A DNA stretch of 64,000 nt, taken from NCBI GenBank assembly GCA_048265065.1, contig JBLXCH010000004.1, forward strand, positions 1 through 64,000, written 5' to 3'. Positions 17,669 through 24,577 of the stretch are shown here, one piece after another. Positions within the stretch are counted from its first letter, which is position 1; each line of letters starts with the position of its first letter. Under the pieces are notes generated by a model. It saw only the letters and a program-made list of their open reading frames with translations. It was not told the DNA's origin and searched no databases. This DNA comes from Motiliproteus sp048265065. GTDB lineage: Bacteria > Pseudomonadota > Gammaproteobacteria > Pseudomonadales > Balneatricaceae. The translations under genes and the position numbers were made by a program.

Positions 17669-18457
17669 TTGTTTAAACATATTCCGCAGGATCAGCCATT
17701 ACCAACACCCGCGTTGGCTCAAGAAATTTATCGCTGCTACGATGAATTCGGCGTGATTAGGGTATTGGAGGATAACTGTTTTCGTTATCTCGCTTTCGGC
17801 GACGGAGGAGAGCAAAGCTGTATCCGAATTGATACACCTACAGGCTTAGTGCACAACTACATAAAAGTCATGCTTATGGGGATGTGCTTTTTGCCGCAGG
17901 CTGCTCATTGTACGGTTATTGGTGTCGGTGCCGGATCTCTGGTTACTGGGCTTCAACAGTTTAATAATGCTTTGCTCATACAAGCGGTGGAACTACGAGC
18001 TGAAGTTCTCTGTGTTGCCAAGAAGTGGTTCAAGTTTAATCCGTCCGAGCAAGTTTCCGTTGTTATCTGTGATGCATTTGGCTATCTATGCTCATCGCCT
18101 GCGATGACCGATGTGCTTTTTATTGATATTTATAATGATGATGGAATAGATGATGGCGTCAGTGATTATGAGTTTGTTGCTGATTGTTATGACGCGCTTA
18201 ATGAAGGCGGGTTATTAGTCATGAATTTATGGAAAGAGTCAGGAGGTATTCACCGGCGTGTGCTCAAAAATATCCGACGTTATTTCTCACAAAATGTGAA
18301 AACTGTCACATTGGATGATGGCAATATTATCGTCTTTGCTAAAAAGTCGGGCGCAAAAATGCATTGCTTAAAAGGTGTGGAGAAGCTTGAACGTCTCAGT
18401 TTAATATCAACATTTAGTCCAGCGGATTTTGAATCCGCATTACAGGATTACCGGTAG
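17669..18457 (+). CDS. Spermidine-synthase-like methyltransferase-fold protein
   Basis: 262-residue protein with the Rossmann fold of the spermidine synthase family: VIGVGAGSLVTGL near residue 90 (nucleotide loop), AVELRAEVL (acidic residue after strand 2), VVICDAFGYL and TDVLFIDIYNDDGI. The catalytic segment of true SpeE, D-S-(T/S)-D-P, is replaced by DIYND, so aminopropyl transfer is doubtful. No speD or other polyamine gene is nearby. Such SpeE-like proteins are common in gammaproteobacteria and their reaction is unknown. The start is a TTG at 17669 with no strong ribosome site, so the N-terminus is uncertain. Confidence 0.75.
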   Translation: MFKHIPQDQPLPTPALAQEIYRCYDEFGVIRVLEDNCFRYLAFGDGGEQSCIRIDTPTGLVHNYIKVMLMGMCFLPQAAHCTVIGVGAGSLVTGLQQFNNALLIQAVELRAEVLCVAKKWFKFNPSEQVSVVICDAFGYLCSSPAMTDVLFIDIYNDDGIDDGVSDYEFVADCYDALNEGGLLVMNLWKESGGIHRRVLKNIRRYFSQNVKTVTLDDGNIIVFAKKSGAKMHCLKGVEKLERLSLISTFSPADFESALQDYR

Positions 18458-18503
18458 TTTGCAGGTTATCGTTTTCTTTTTTCTTTTTATAAGCAGCGGT
18501 AAG

Positions 18504-18527
18504 AAAAATGCCGGCGAAATGCCGGCA
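18504..18527 (-). terminator. Terminator of the 18554-18964 gene
   Basis: Stem TGCCGGC / GCCGGCA (18509-18515 with 18521-18527), loop GAAAT, followed on the minus strand by five T. Placed 27 bp after the stop of the minus-strand gene; it may also stop the convergent plus-strand transcript. Confidence 0.75.
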
Positions 18528-18553
18528 AATAAAGCGACGACCTACAATAAATG

Positions 18554-18964
18554 TTAACCAGTAGCACTCATTGAATCGGATGTGCGGCGTTTAAAACCAA
18601 GTACATGACGAGAGCGTAGGTGCCTGAGTAATTTGACTCTATAGACAGAACCGTCAAGGCTCATCGCTTGTTTGGATCTGACTATTTCCCATTCTTCAAA
18701 CTGACATTCATTTTTAAGGCGATGTTTGAAAGCATCAATGAAATTGGTGTGCTTTTCGATATCATCAGTGTTGACGACACCTTTCATCAATAAGATTTCA
18801 TCTGAAGCATTACAGTGGACTCTGGATTCAGCAAATTCAAACAGTGTGTCAGCGTAGCGGGGTTCAAAGCCGACGGGAATGTCGTACATACTTTTACGGC
18901 AGGTGGCTAATGTCAGCTCATCTGCTGAGTTTTTAGTGACAAGTACGTAGGTGGTTACGTTCAT
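18554..18964 (-). CDS. Conserved-looking protein of unknown function
   Basis: 136 residues from the ATG at 18964, which has AAGGAG seven bases upstream; an alternative in-frame ATG at 18970 is too close to that site. No signal peptide or membrane helix. The middle is mixed charged (FEFAESRVHCNASDEILL, then DAFKHRLKNECQFEEWE), and the C-terminus is basic (KLLRHLRSRHVLGFKRRTSD). I do not recognise the family. It has its own terminator and a 190-bp upstream region, so it looks like a single-gene unit. A real gene is supported by the ribosome site, terminator and codon pattern. Confidence 0.65.
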   Translation of the reverse strand: MNVTTYVLVTKNSADELTLATCRKSMYDIPVGFEPRYADTLFEFAESRVHCNASDEILLMKGVVNTDDIEKHTNFIDAFKHRLKNECQFEEWEIVRSKQAMSLDGSVYRVKLLRHLRSRHVLGFKRRTSDSMSATG

Positions 18965-19154
18965 GCTCATACTCCTTGTCTTATACGGGTAACTGCATCC
19001 AGCAATTACAGATGTCTTCAGTATTGTATAAGTATGGGCGTAATGAGAGAAAATGGTAGGCGAGTTGGCTGAAAATTAATCAACGAACAATAGTAATCAA
19101 TGTGTATAAATACAGTTGATAAATAACGGCGAGGAGCTACCCCGCCATGTAGTG

Positions 19155-19604
19155 TTAGCTAAGCACGTATTCGAAAATCTCAGCCACTTGCTCTGGCGTT
19201 CGGCACACTGCATTGGCCGCCGCGTCAACTTCTTTAAGCGGGTGGTTTACGTCTTCATCATGAATAATGATCAGCGATTTATCTAACGCCGCAGCAAAAC
19301 CTGCGTCGAAAGCTGCATTCCACTGCTTGTATTGAGCACCAAAACGAACAACGACAACATCAGCGTCGAGGATGAGGTTTTTGGTACGGATGCCATTTAA
19401 GTTAGCGCCCATACGGTCTTCCCAAAAACGGTTTGGTTCTTCCCCAAGGATGTTGACTGCACATTTGTCGCTGGCTTCGTGATCAGTGACTGGACTTGTG
19501 AAAATAATTGGCAATTCTTTTTCTTGGCAGCTGGCGATAATGCGCTCACGCCAGTCAGTGTGAATTTCACCTGATAGGTATACGACCCATTCTTTGTGAT
19601 GCAT
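19155..19604 (-). CDS. YtoQ family protein
   Basis: 149-residue protein matching the YtoQ family. Typical pieces are VVYLSGEIHTDWRERI at the start, FTSPVTDHEASD, GIRTKNLILDADVVVVRFG in the middle, and AFDAGFAAALDKSLIIIH. The fold resembles nucleoside 2-deoxyribosyltransferase-like proteins, as suggested by GxIHxDWR and the DADVVVVRFG strand, but no reaction is established. A weak G+C stem (19128-19146) follows the stop and may terminate the transcript. Confidence 0.85.
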   Translation of the reverse strand: MHHKEWVVYLSGEIHTDWRERIIASCQEKELPIIFTSPVTDHEASDKCAVNILGEEPNRFWEDRMGANLNGIRTKNLILDADVVVVRFGAQYKQWNAAFDAGFAAALDKSLIIIHDEDVNHPLKEVDAAANAVCRTPEQVAEIFEYVLS

Positions 19605-19778
19605 TTTGAAATCTCTCTATCTTTGTTTCTTAGTTACTAAATTCTGGATTACGAATTCATTCGGGCGGCATTGTAGCTGGAAATCAGATGTTTTTCAGGC
19701 GATTGTTCAAAAGTTAGTAAAAGGTCAGGGACTTGTCATGCCTAACCTTTGTGAAAAAATCTCAGAAAGCCCTTGTCA

Positions 19779-20243
19779 TTAAGGTTTGTTAAAAAACTTG
19801 CGGCCCAACAAATGATCGACTGAAAGTTTGCCGGGACCGAGTAACGCGACCATCAGTAACATGAACCCCCATAGCTGGTGGTCGTAAAATCCGCCATCCC
19901 AAATAGCTGGATAGGAAATTACGGCAATAATATTAAAGAGAAATAAAACGGCAGCGGCAGGTCGGCCAAGTAGACCTAACGCTAATAATGGGGGCAATAG
20001 TAATTCTGTCGCTGTCCCCATGTATGCTGCAAGCTCAAAAGGTAATAGCGGGACGTTATATTCATATTCAAACAAAAATAAGGTGCTTTCCCAGTTGGCT
20101 ATTTTTGCTTGTCCCGCTTTGAAAAAGGCCCAAGCGACAGTTAATCGAGCTAACAATAGAGCAAGAGGTAACAAAAAACGCTCTGCTTGGTGACTGAGGC
20201 ATTGATATAGGTTGACGATTTTGCATGCGGCGTTCTTATTCAT
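19779..20243 (-). CDS. DoxX family membrane protein (fourth gene of bufferin operon)
   Basis: 154-residue inner-membrane protein with four hydrophobic segments typical of DoxX (LPLALLLARLTVAWAFFKAG, then LAAYMGTATELLLPPLLALG, LFLFNIIAVISY and GFMLLMVALLG). The start is the ATG at 20243, with AGGAG seven bases upstream; it overlaps the end of the DUF2063 gene by 8 bp. DoxX proteins commonly close DUF2282-DUF692-DUF2063 operons (gig/buf clusters). The role is unproven; export or redox support of the peptide is speculation. Confidence 0.88.
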   Translation of the reverse strand: MNKNAACKIVNLYQCLSHQAERFLLPLALLLARLTVAWAFFKAGQAKIANWESTLFLFEYEYNVPLLPFELAAYMGTATELLLPPLLALGLLGRPAAAVLFLFNIIAVISYPAIWDGGFYDHQLWGFMLLMVALLGPGKLSVDHLLGRKFFNKP

Positions 20244-21015
20244 AGGGTGACTCCTTCGCTTCATCGATAAAGCTGACAATAATGCGTTGTTGAATCCACA
20301 ATTCTAAATAGACAGAAGCAGCTTCAGCGGTTGTTTCGGTCGTAGTTATTTGGGTAATGGTGCGCTGGTTTTCTAAAGCACCCAGTAATGCGGCTTGAGC
20401 TTCTGTGATTATTTCCATGGCAACGCTGTGATCAGGCTCTAGCCGGAAGAGCACAGTTTCTTGGGCCGTAAGGTCAATATTTTCAAAATCATTGTTGGTG
20501 ACACCGCGCCAAATGGAGAGAGCTGCGCTGTTAAAGCGCTGCCACGCCATATTACGGTTAAGTGCGAAAACAATGTTCTCTTGCTCTATTGGGTTGAGTG
20601 TTTGTAAGTGCTCAAAAGGAAAAGGCTCAAAACGTTGAAACCGTCGATTACCTAAGCGATCTAGCTGCCACTCCAGAGCGGCTACATCTGTCAGGTAAGG
20701 CACTGTTGCAGCCGCTTCAAAGTTCGCAATAAAAAGGGGAAGATGTTGTCCGTAATGATCAAGCTGTGGGGATTTTGGCGGATTTGAGTCAATGTAGACG
20801 GAGGCAATGTGTGAGAAAAAATCATCGCCAACTAGTGCTAATGTAACGGGAAAAACAGCTTCTAAGTATTCTGTTAGGCTGACTCGGTAATTGTTTTTGT
20901 ACACTTGGAGTAATTGCTCCATAGGCGCTGGCCCGATTAAGGCGTCATCAATAAAAGGGGTTGGACTTCCATTGATCGCCTCGGCGAATTGGCGCTGAAA
21001 TTGGTCCGTATTCAT
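20236..21015 (-). CDS. bufC: DUF2063 domain protein, partner of the MNIO enzyme (BufC/HvfC type)
   Basis: 259 residues from the ATG at 21015, which overlaps the stop of the upstream gene as ATGA with CAGGT before it. The N-terminal DUF2063 domain (residues 1-95) shows FQRQFAEAINGS, LLQVYKNNYRVSLTEYLEAVFPV and DHYGQHLPLFIANF. These proteins bind the precursor peptide and present it to the DUF692 enzyme; the C-terminal part resembles the winged-helix-like portion seen in partner proteins. Part of a four-gene operon with the DUF2282 precursor, the MNIO enzyme and DoxX. Confidence 0.9.
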   Translation of the reverse strand: MNTDQFQRQFAEAINGSPTPFIDDALIGPAPMEQLLQVYKNNYRVSLTEYLEAVFPVTLALVGDDFFSHIASVYIDSNPPKSPQLDHYGQHLPLFIANFEAAATVPYLTDVAALEWQLDRLGNRRFQRFEPFPFEHLQTLNPIEQENIVFALNRNMAWQRFNSAALSIWRGVTNNDFENIDLTAQETVLFRLEPDHSVAMEIITEAQAALLGALENQRTITQITTTETTAEAASVYLELWIQQRIIVSFIDEAKESPYE

Positions 21016-21866
21016 GCCTGTACCTGCAATGGATCGCTGCTGCGGGATTGCCGTGTTTTGGCTTTGTCTGCCTCGTCCATCAGTACACTTAAATCTGGAA
21101 TATCGGTATCCCACTCAATCAGCGCAGGGGCTTCTGAGTATTGGCGAAAATGCTCAAATAACCTCCATACGGGGTCGCAGACACGTGAGCCATGGGTGTC
21201 GATGAGTATTTCACCGTTCTCTAATGGTTTGCGGGTAAAGCCGGCTAAATGGATTTCACTCACAGCGCGATGATTAATTTCTTGCAGGTAAGTTTCTGCG
21301 CTGTAACCGAGATTAACGCTGTTGACGTAAATATTGTTGAGGTCGAGCAATAGCTGGCAGCCAGTCCGTTCTTGCAGTGTATTGAGGAATGCCCATTCAG
21401 TGTAATCGGCCTCAGCGGCTAGCAGGTAGGTTGTTGGGTTCTCAATGAGAATAGGCTGCTGTAGCGTGTCCTGTACCTGAGATACCTTGGCTGAAAATAA
21501 ATCGAGCATTTCCTTGCTGTAAGGAATCGGTAGCAAGTCATTGAAGTATTGAGCGTTGTAGCTGCTCCAGCTGAGGTGCTCGGAAACTAAACTCGGCTGA
21601 TAATGGTTAATGAGGCTTTTAATACGCTGTAAATGATGACGGTTAATTGGATCGACTGATCCTAAAGAGAGACCAACCCCGTGAAATGAAAGGGGGTAAT
21701 ATTGAGCAATTTCATCCAAACATTCACGAGAAAAACTATTTGGATCAAGGAAGTTTTCGCTATGGATTTCTAGCCAATCGATGTCAGGTCGTTGTTCGAT
21801 AACTTGTCGATAATGCGGTGATCGAAGACCTATTCCGATTTGTTTGGCTTGAATACTCAGTTCCAT
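21012..21866 (-). CDS. bufB: DUF692 multinuclear non-heme iron oxygenase (MNIO), bufferin maturase
   Basis: 284-residue TIM-barrel protein of the DUF692/MNIO family, which uses two or three iron ions to modify cysteine (and other) residues in ribosomal peptides. Metal-ligand segments are visible: LEIHSENF near residue 35, SFHGVGLSLG near 60, EHLSWSSYN near 97, LIENPTTYLL, LLLDLNNIYVN near 173, EIHLAGFTR, IDTHGSRV and IEWDTDIPDL. Length is standard. It is the second gene of the operon, 81 bp after the DUF2282 precursor and coupled by ATGA to bufC. The expected reaction is Cys to thiooxazole in the precursor, by analogy. Confidence 0.95.
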   Translation of the reverse strand: MELSIQAKQIGIGLRSPHYRQVIEQRPDIDWLEIHSENFLDPNSFSRECLDEIAQYYPLSFHGVGLSLGSVDPINRHHLQRIKSLINHYQPSLVSEHLSWSSYNAQYFNDLLPIPYSKEMLDLFSAKVSQVQDTLQQPILIENPTTYLLAAEADYTEWAFLNTLQERTGCQLLLDLNNIYVNSVNLGYSAETYLQEINHRAVSEIHLAGFTRKPLENGEILIDTHGSRVCDPVWRLFEHFRQYSEAPALIEWDTDIPDLSVLMDEADKAKTRQSRSSDPLQVQA

Positions 21867-21947
21867 CGTCGCTTTCCTTTAAGGTTGGGTTGGCCGGTGC
21901 GGTTGCACCGAACCTACCCAGATGTAATACCAATGGTATAAACGTGC

Positions 21948-22214
21948 TTACATCTTTGCTGTTAAGCTACCGCCAGCAAGCTTTTCACACAGACCTTTAG
22001 GTAGTGCTACAAATGCATCACCTTGAGCGTCTTTCTTTGCAGTACCAGCACAAGAGCTGTTCTTCGTTGCGCAATCATTGTGGCCTGCTTTAGCAACGCC
22101 ATAGCACTTCTCTTTTTCAGCAGCCATTGCTGGAGTAGCAACAGTTGCACCAAGAGCAATGATTCCAGAGATAGCAGCAGCGGCAGCGATGTGGTTCTTT
22201 TTCATTGTGTTCAC
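21948..22214 (-). CDS. bufA: DUF2282 bufferin-type RiPP precursor
   Basis: 88-residue secreted precursor. A Sec signal peptide (residues 1-31: MNTMKKNHIAAAAA, then ATPAMAAEK) precedes a small mature part with four cysteines in EKCYGVAKAGHNDCA, NSSCAGTAKKDAQ and PKGLCEKLAGG. This pattern is that of DUF2282 proteins, named bufferins or gold-induced genes in other bacteria, in which central cysteines are modified to bind copper. ATG at 22214 has AGGTG upstream. It is the first gene of the operon with bufB, bufC and doxX. The metal bound here is not known. Confidence 0.92.
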   Translation of the reverse strand: MNTMKKNHIAAAAAISGIIALGATVATPAMAAEKEKCYGVAKAGHNDCATKNSSCAGTAKKDAQGDAFVALPKGLCEKLAGGSLTAKM

Positions 22215-22261
22215 CTATTACGTTGTGTGGGTTTGTTATGGCGCTTTGTTGCGCTCAGTAA

Positions 22262-22292
22262 CTTATACGTGGTGGTTTTCTAGGTAGATTCA
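22262..22292 (-). promoter_or_regulatory. Candidate ECF-type promoter of the bufferin operon
   Basis: On the minus strand TGAATC (22292-22287), 17 bp, then CGTATAAG (22269-22262), 47 bp before bufA. The layout resembles ECF promoters with a -35 close to TGAATC/TGATCC and a -10 containing CGTA. Read by eye; the neighbouring ECF sigma is the obvious candidate. Confidence 0.35.
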
Positions 22293-22451
22293 GAAAACAG
22301 TGTTTTTTATTATTTATTGCTAAATAAGCCTAGCTTAATTCAAGCGAACTGCTTGCCTATTGGCGGCGAGTGAGTTCTAGGTGGAAGCATTAGGTAATGA
22401 GCGCAGCTGATATGCGTACATGAATAAGCTTGGTGGAAGCGGATAATAGAG

Positions 22452-22529
22452 GTGAGTAGTAAGAGTGAGTAGTAAGAGTGAGTAGTAAGAGCGAGTAGTA
22501 AGAGTGAGTAGTAAGGGTGAACAGTAGAA
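22452..22529. repeat. Tandem repeat, 13-bp unit, six copies
   Basis: Unit GTGAGTAGTAAGA. Copies start at 22452, 22465, 22478 (identical), 22491 (one change), 22504 (one change) and 22517 (degenerate). It sits 10 bp before the terminator of the ECF operon. No cytosine on this strand in the perfect copies. Confidence 0.95.
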
Positions 22530-22538
22530 ACAGGCAAT

Positions 22539-22565
22539 AAAAAGCCCAGCTTAACTGGGCTTTTT
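22539..22565 (-). terminator. Terminator of the ECF sigma/anti-sigma operon
   Basis: Stem AAAAAGCCCAG / CTGGGCTTTTT, loop CTTAA, five T on both strands. 27 bp after the anti-sigma stop. It separates this operon from the bufferin operon. Confidence 0.9.
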
Positions 22566-22591
22566 GGAAAGCTTGCTAAATAGGTAGACGG

Positions 22592-23278
22592 TTAGAAGCG
22601 TATCCGCTTCCACTCTGTCCTATCGGATACTGGCCCCATTTGGTTTCCGCTTGGTGCACCTTCTGGACCTTCCATAGTGACAACGATTTCACTTTCCATG
22701 AGTTTTTTCTTCCACTCAGGCTTAAGTTTCATTGTCCGTGTGACATTATCTCCGCCTGGCAAGAAGCCGAGGCTGATGGGTTCTTTTCCATCAATCATTA
22801 GCCAAGCTTCATAGACGGTGTTTTCAGGCATCTTTACCTCTTTGAGGCAGGTAATAGTTAGCTCCTCTTCTTTTAAGGAGGCGTTCATTACCCAGCCAGG
22901 GTCTTCTTTCTCATCTTTGATGAGTTGTACGTACATGTTGTCTGGTGTACTGAAAGGCTGGAACATCACGCCAATCGCTAATAAAAAGGCAAAAGACATT
23001 GCTGCCAGCGGCTGCCAGCTGAACCATGACCACTGGGGCTTAGGTTTAGTTGCTTTCTTAATAGTCGACCAAACGTGAGCAGGTGGCGAAACAGGAGTTA
23101 GACTTTCGTTAAGAACGTCTAGGTGCTCACGCCATTGTGCGACTTCATCTTGAGCATCTTGGCTAACCGCCAACAAAGACTCAAAACGTGCTTTTTCAGT
23201 TTTGTCTAGAGTCCCCAGTACGTACTCTGCAGCCATTTGGTTACGCTGGTCTGGGTCGCTCAAATCGAACTCATGCAT
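22592..23278 (-). CDS. RskA-type anti-sigma factor
   Basis: 228-residue protein with a cytoplasmic N-terminal anti-sigma domain (MAAEYVLGTLDKTEKARFE at 15-33), one membrane helix at about 90-108, and a C-terminal RskA-like domain outside the membrane ending in KRIRF. There is no HxxxCxxC zinc motif, so it is not of the ChrR/ZAS class. The start ATG overlaps the sigma gene by 19 bp, with GAGG in the sigma coding sequence. Pairing with the ECF gene and closeness to the bufferin operon suggest it senses the envelope condition that induces bufferin; inference. Confidence 0.88.
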   Translation of the reverse strand: MHEFDLSDPDQRNQMAAEYVLGTLDKTEKARFESLLAVSQDAQDEVAQWREHLDVLNESLTPVSPPAHVWSTIKKATKPKPQWSWFSWQPLAAMSFAFLLAIGVMFQPFSTPDNMYVQLIKDEKEDPGWVMNASLKEEELTITCLKEVKMPENTVYEAWLMIDGKEPISLGFLPGGDNVTRTMKLKPEWKKKLMESEIVVTMEGPEGAPSGNQMGPVSDRTEWKRIRF

Positions 23279-23829
23279 GTTTGCAACCTCGCCAGTCCAC
23301 GTCGAATCCAGGTTTTTACAGTGCCTAAGGCAATCTCTGTCTTATCAGAAACACCTTGATGACTTAGCCCATCAAAGTAAGCAAGCTCTATACATTGGCG
23401 TTGCTCTTGTGGGATTTCACCTAAACAACGATGAAGCTGCTTGGTGTCTTGCATGTGGCTAACCTGTTGTTCTTGACCGGCACTTCCATCTTCTAGTGTA
23501 TCTAATGCGTCATCACCATCATGCAAATCGCTATGGCGGTTACGGCGCAGCATATCCAAAGCTTGGTTTCGCGTTATTGTATTCATCCATGTTTTGGCTT
23601 TGGCTTTGGCGCAGTCGTAACTGCCTGCATTTCGCCAAACACTCATGTAAACCTGTTGAAGGCAATCTTCCGCGAGGCTCTGGTCTTTTAATATACGCAG
23701 GGCGACACTGAATAGATTCGATGATGTGAGTTCATAAAGAGATTGTAAGTCTTGATGACGATCTTGCGCGCAGCCTTGAAGAAGTCCGGCTAGCTTTAAC
23801 TGCGTTTCGTCGCTGTTTGTATTCGTCAT
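23260..23829 (-). CDS. ECF RNA polymerase sigma factor
   Basis: 189-residue sigma-70 of the extracytoplasmic function group. Region 2 is at residues 25-95 (LRILKDQSLAEDCLQQVYMSVW, TWMNTITRNQALDMLRR) and region 4 at 130-180 (LGEIPQEQRQCIELAYFDGLSHQGVS, then LGTVKTWIRRGLARL). It is first in a two-gene operon with its anti-sigma factor. The bufferin operon, in the same orientation 377 bp downstream, is the most likely target, as sigma factors accompany such operons in other bacteria. Confidence 0.93.
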   Translation of the reverse strand: MTNTNSDETQLKLAGLLQGCAQDRHQDLQSLYELTSSNLFSVALRILKDQSLAEDCLQQVYMSVWRNAGSYDCAKAKAKTWMNTITRNQALDMLRRNRHSDLHDGDDALDTLEDGSAGQEQQVSHMQDTKQLHRCLGEIPQEQRQCIELAYFDGLSHQGVSDKTEIALGTVKTWIRRGLARLQTCMSSI

Positions 23830-24011
23830 AAATATTGGAACCTTGTGGCATCCTGACGGTGTTGAAAACTAATAATAATCGTCGGCGGCAAATGAGGGAA
23901 GCCTGCTTCGTATCGAGTCTATGAGTCGCAGAATTAAGGAAAGTTGCGGCTAACGGCTAAATACTACAAAACTAACAAGGAGTTAACGAATAATCAGGTA
24001 AGCTGGAAGAA

Positions 24012-24043
24012 GAGGGAGGCTGGCTCGCTAGCTTGCCTGCCTC
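24012..24043. terminator. Imperfect G+C-rich hairpin
   Basis: GAGG-G-AGGC ... GCCT-G-CCTC, about 22 bp after the His-rich small gene (minus strand). Only TTCTT follows on the minus strand, so terminator function is weakly supported. Confidence 0.35.
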
Positions 24044-24064
24044 TGTATTTAACGATGCTTTGTC

Positions 24065-24253
24065 TTATTTTTGCTTCTGCTTTGCCACTTTACGCTTTAA
24101 TGCAACCGCAGAGACAGCAACGATAGAAACTACGGCGAAAATGCTGAGCGCATGAATAGGATTGCTTAACCAGTGACTGTGATCATGACCGGCGTGAGCA
24201 AGTGCTGCCGTTGAAGTAAAGCCAGTAAAAGCAGCCGTTAAAATACGTAACAT
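24065..24253 (-). CDS. Small His-rich membrane protein (possible metal binding)
   Basis: 62-residue protein. A signal-peptide-like N-terminus (MLRILTAAFTGFTSTAALA) is followed at once by HAGHDHSHW, then a hydrophobic helix (ALSIFAVVSIVAVSAVAL) and a very basic tail (KRKVAKQKQK). After signal cleavage the histidine cluster would face the periplasm. AGAGGT lies eight bases before the ATG. It is next to late cobalamin genes in the same direction, so binding of cobalt, nickel or copper is a reasonable guess, but the family is not characterised. Confidence 0.75.
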   Translation of the reverse strand: MLRILTAAFTGFTSTAALAHAGHDHSHWLSNPIHALSIFAVVSIVAVSAVALKRKVAKQKQK

Positions 24254-24577
24254 TTTCTATACCTCTGATTTTCTCACTGTCAAAGTGAGTGGAACAACAA
24301 TTTTTAACTTCAATTTTTTAACTTTAATTTGTAACTACGGTTTGTAGCTTAAGTTTGTAGTTTAAGTTTGTAATTACAAATTTTGACTAATCGTGAGTGA
24401 CGGTACGGCGATAGGTATTGGTAATCCAGTCGTTGGCAATATAGCCATTGGTAATACAGAGCGCTAAAGCATAACTCATCAAAGGTAACGATAGTAATTA
24501 ACTGCGACTCGGTTGGAAACCCCTTTTCTTAAAGCGCTTCCTATTCTTCGTAATTATACGTAGTCATTAAACCGCTT
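24254..24577. other. Intergenic region, 324 bp, with repeats
   Basis: Between cobO and the His-rich gene (both leftward). Contains the 13-bp-period repeat at 24308-24386 and two ATTGGTAAT copies near 24416 and 24448. Checked on the minus strand for cobalamin riboswitch conserved boxes; none found. Confidence 0.5.
24308..24386. repeat. Degenerate tandem repeat, 13-bp period
   Basis: Consecutive units CTTTAATTTGTAA (24322), CTACGGTTTGTAG (24335), CTTAAGTTTGTAG (24348), TTTAAGTTTGTAA (24361) and TTACAAATTTTGA (24374), preceded by a 14-bp variant at 24308. AT-rich, upstream of the His-rich small gene. Confidence 0.85.

Larger units (their letters stand above)
22215..22591. other. Intergenic region between bufferin operon and anti-sigma gene, 377 bp
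   Basis: Holds the leader and promoter region of bufA, a 13-bp tandem repeat and the terminator of the sigma/anti-sigma operon. A 65-codon minus-strand frame through the repeat is judged spurious. Confidence 0.6.

Noticed and set aside
22452..22529. CRISPR array
   Set aside because: Direct units of 13 bp without spacers and no cas genes.
22340..22537. 65-codon frame through the 13-bp repeat
   Set aside because: Coding is an artefact of the repeat; it crosses no ribosome site and the product is simple Leu/Ser/Tyr sequence.
23944..24126. Plus-strand frame overlapping the His-rich gene
   Set aside because: No ribosome site; product is low-complexity and antisense to a supported small gene.
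24254..24577. Cobalamin riboswitch before the His-rich gene
   Set aside because: A stretch with GGGTTTCC and GCAGTTAATT loosely resembles the core but lacks the B12 box and correct order.
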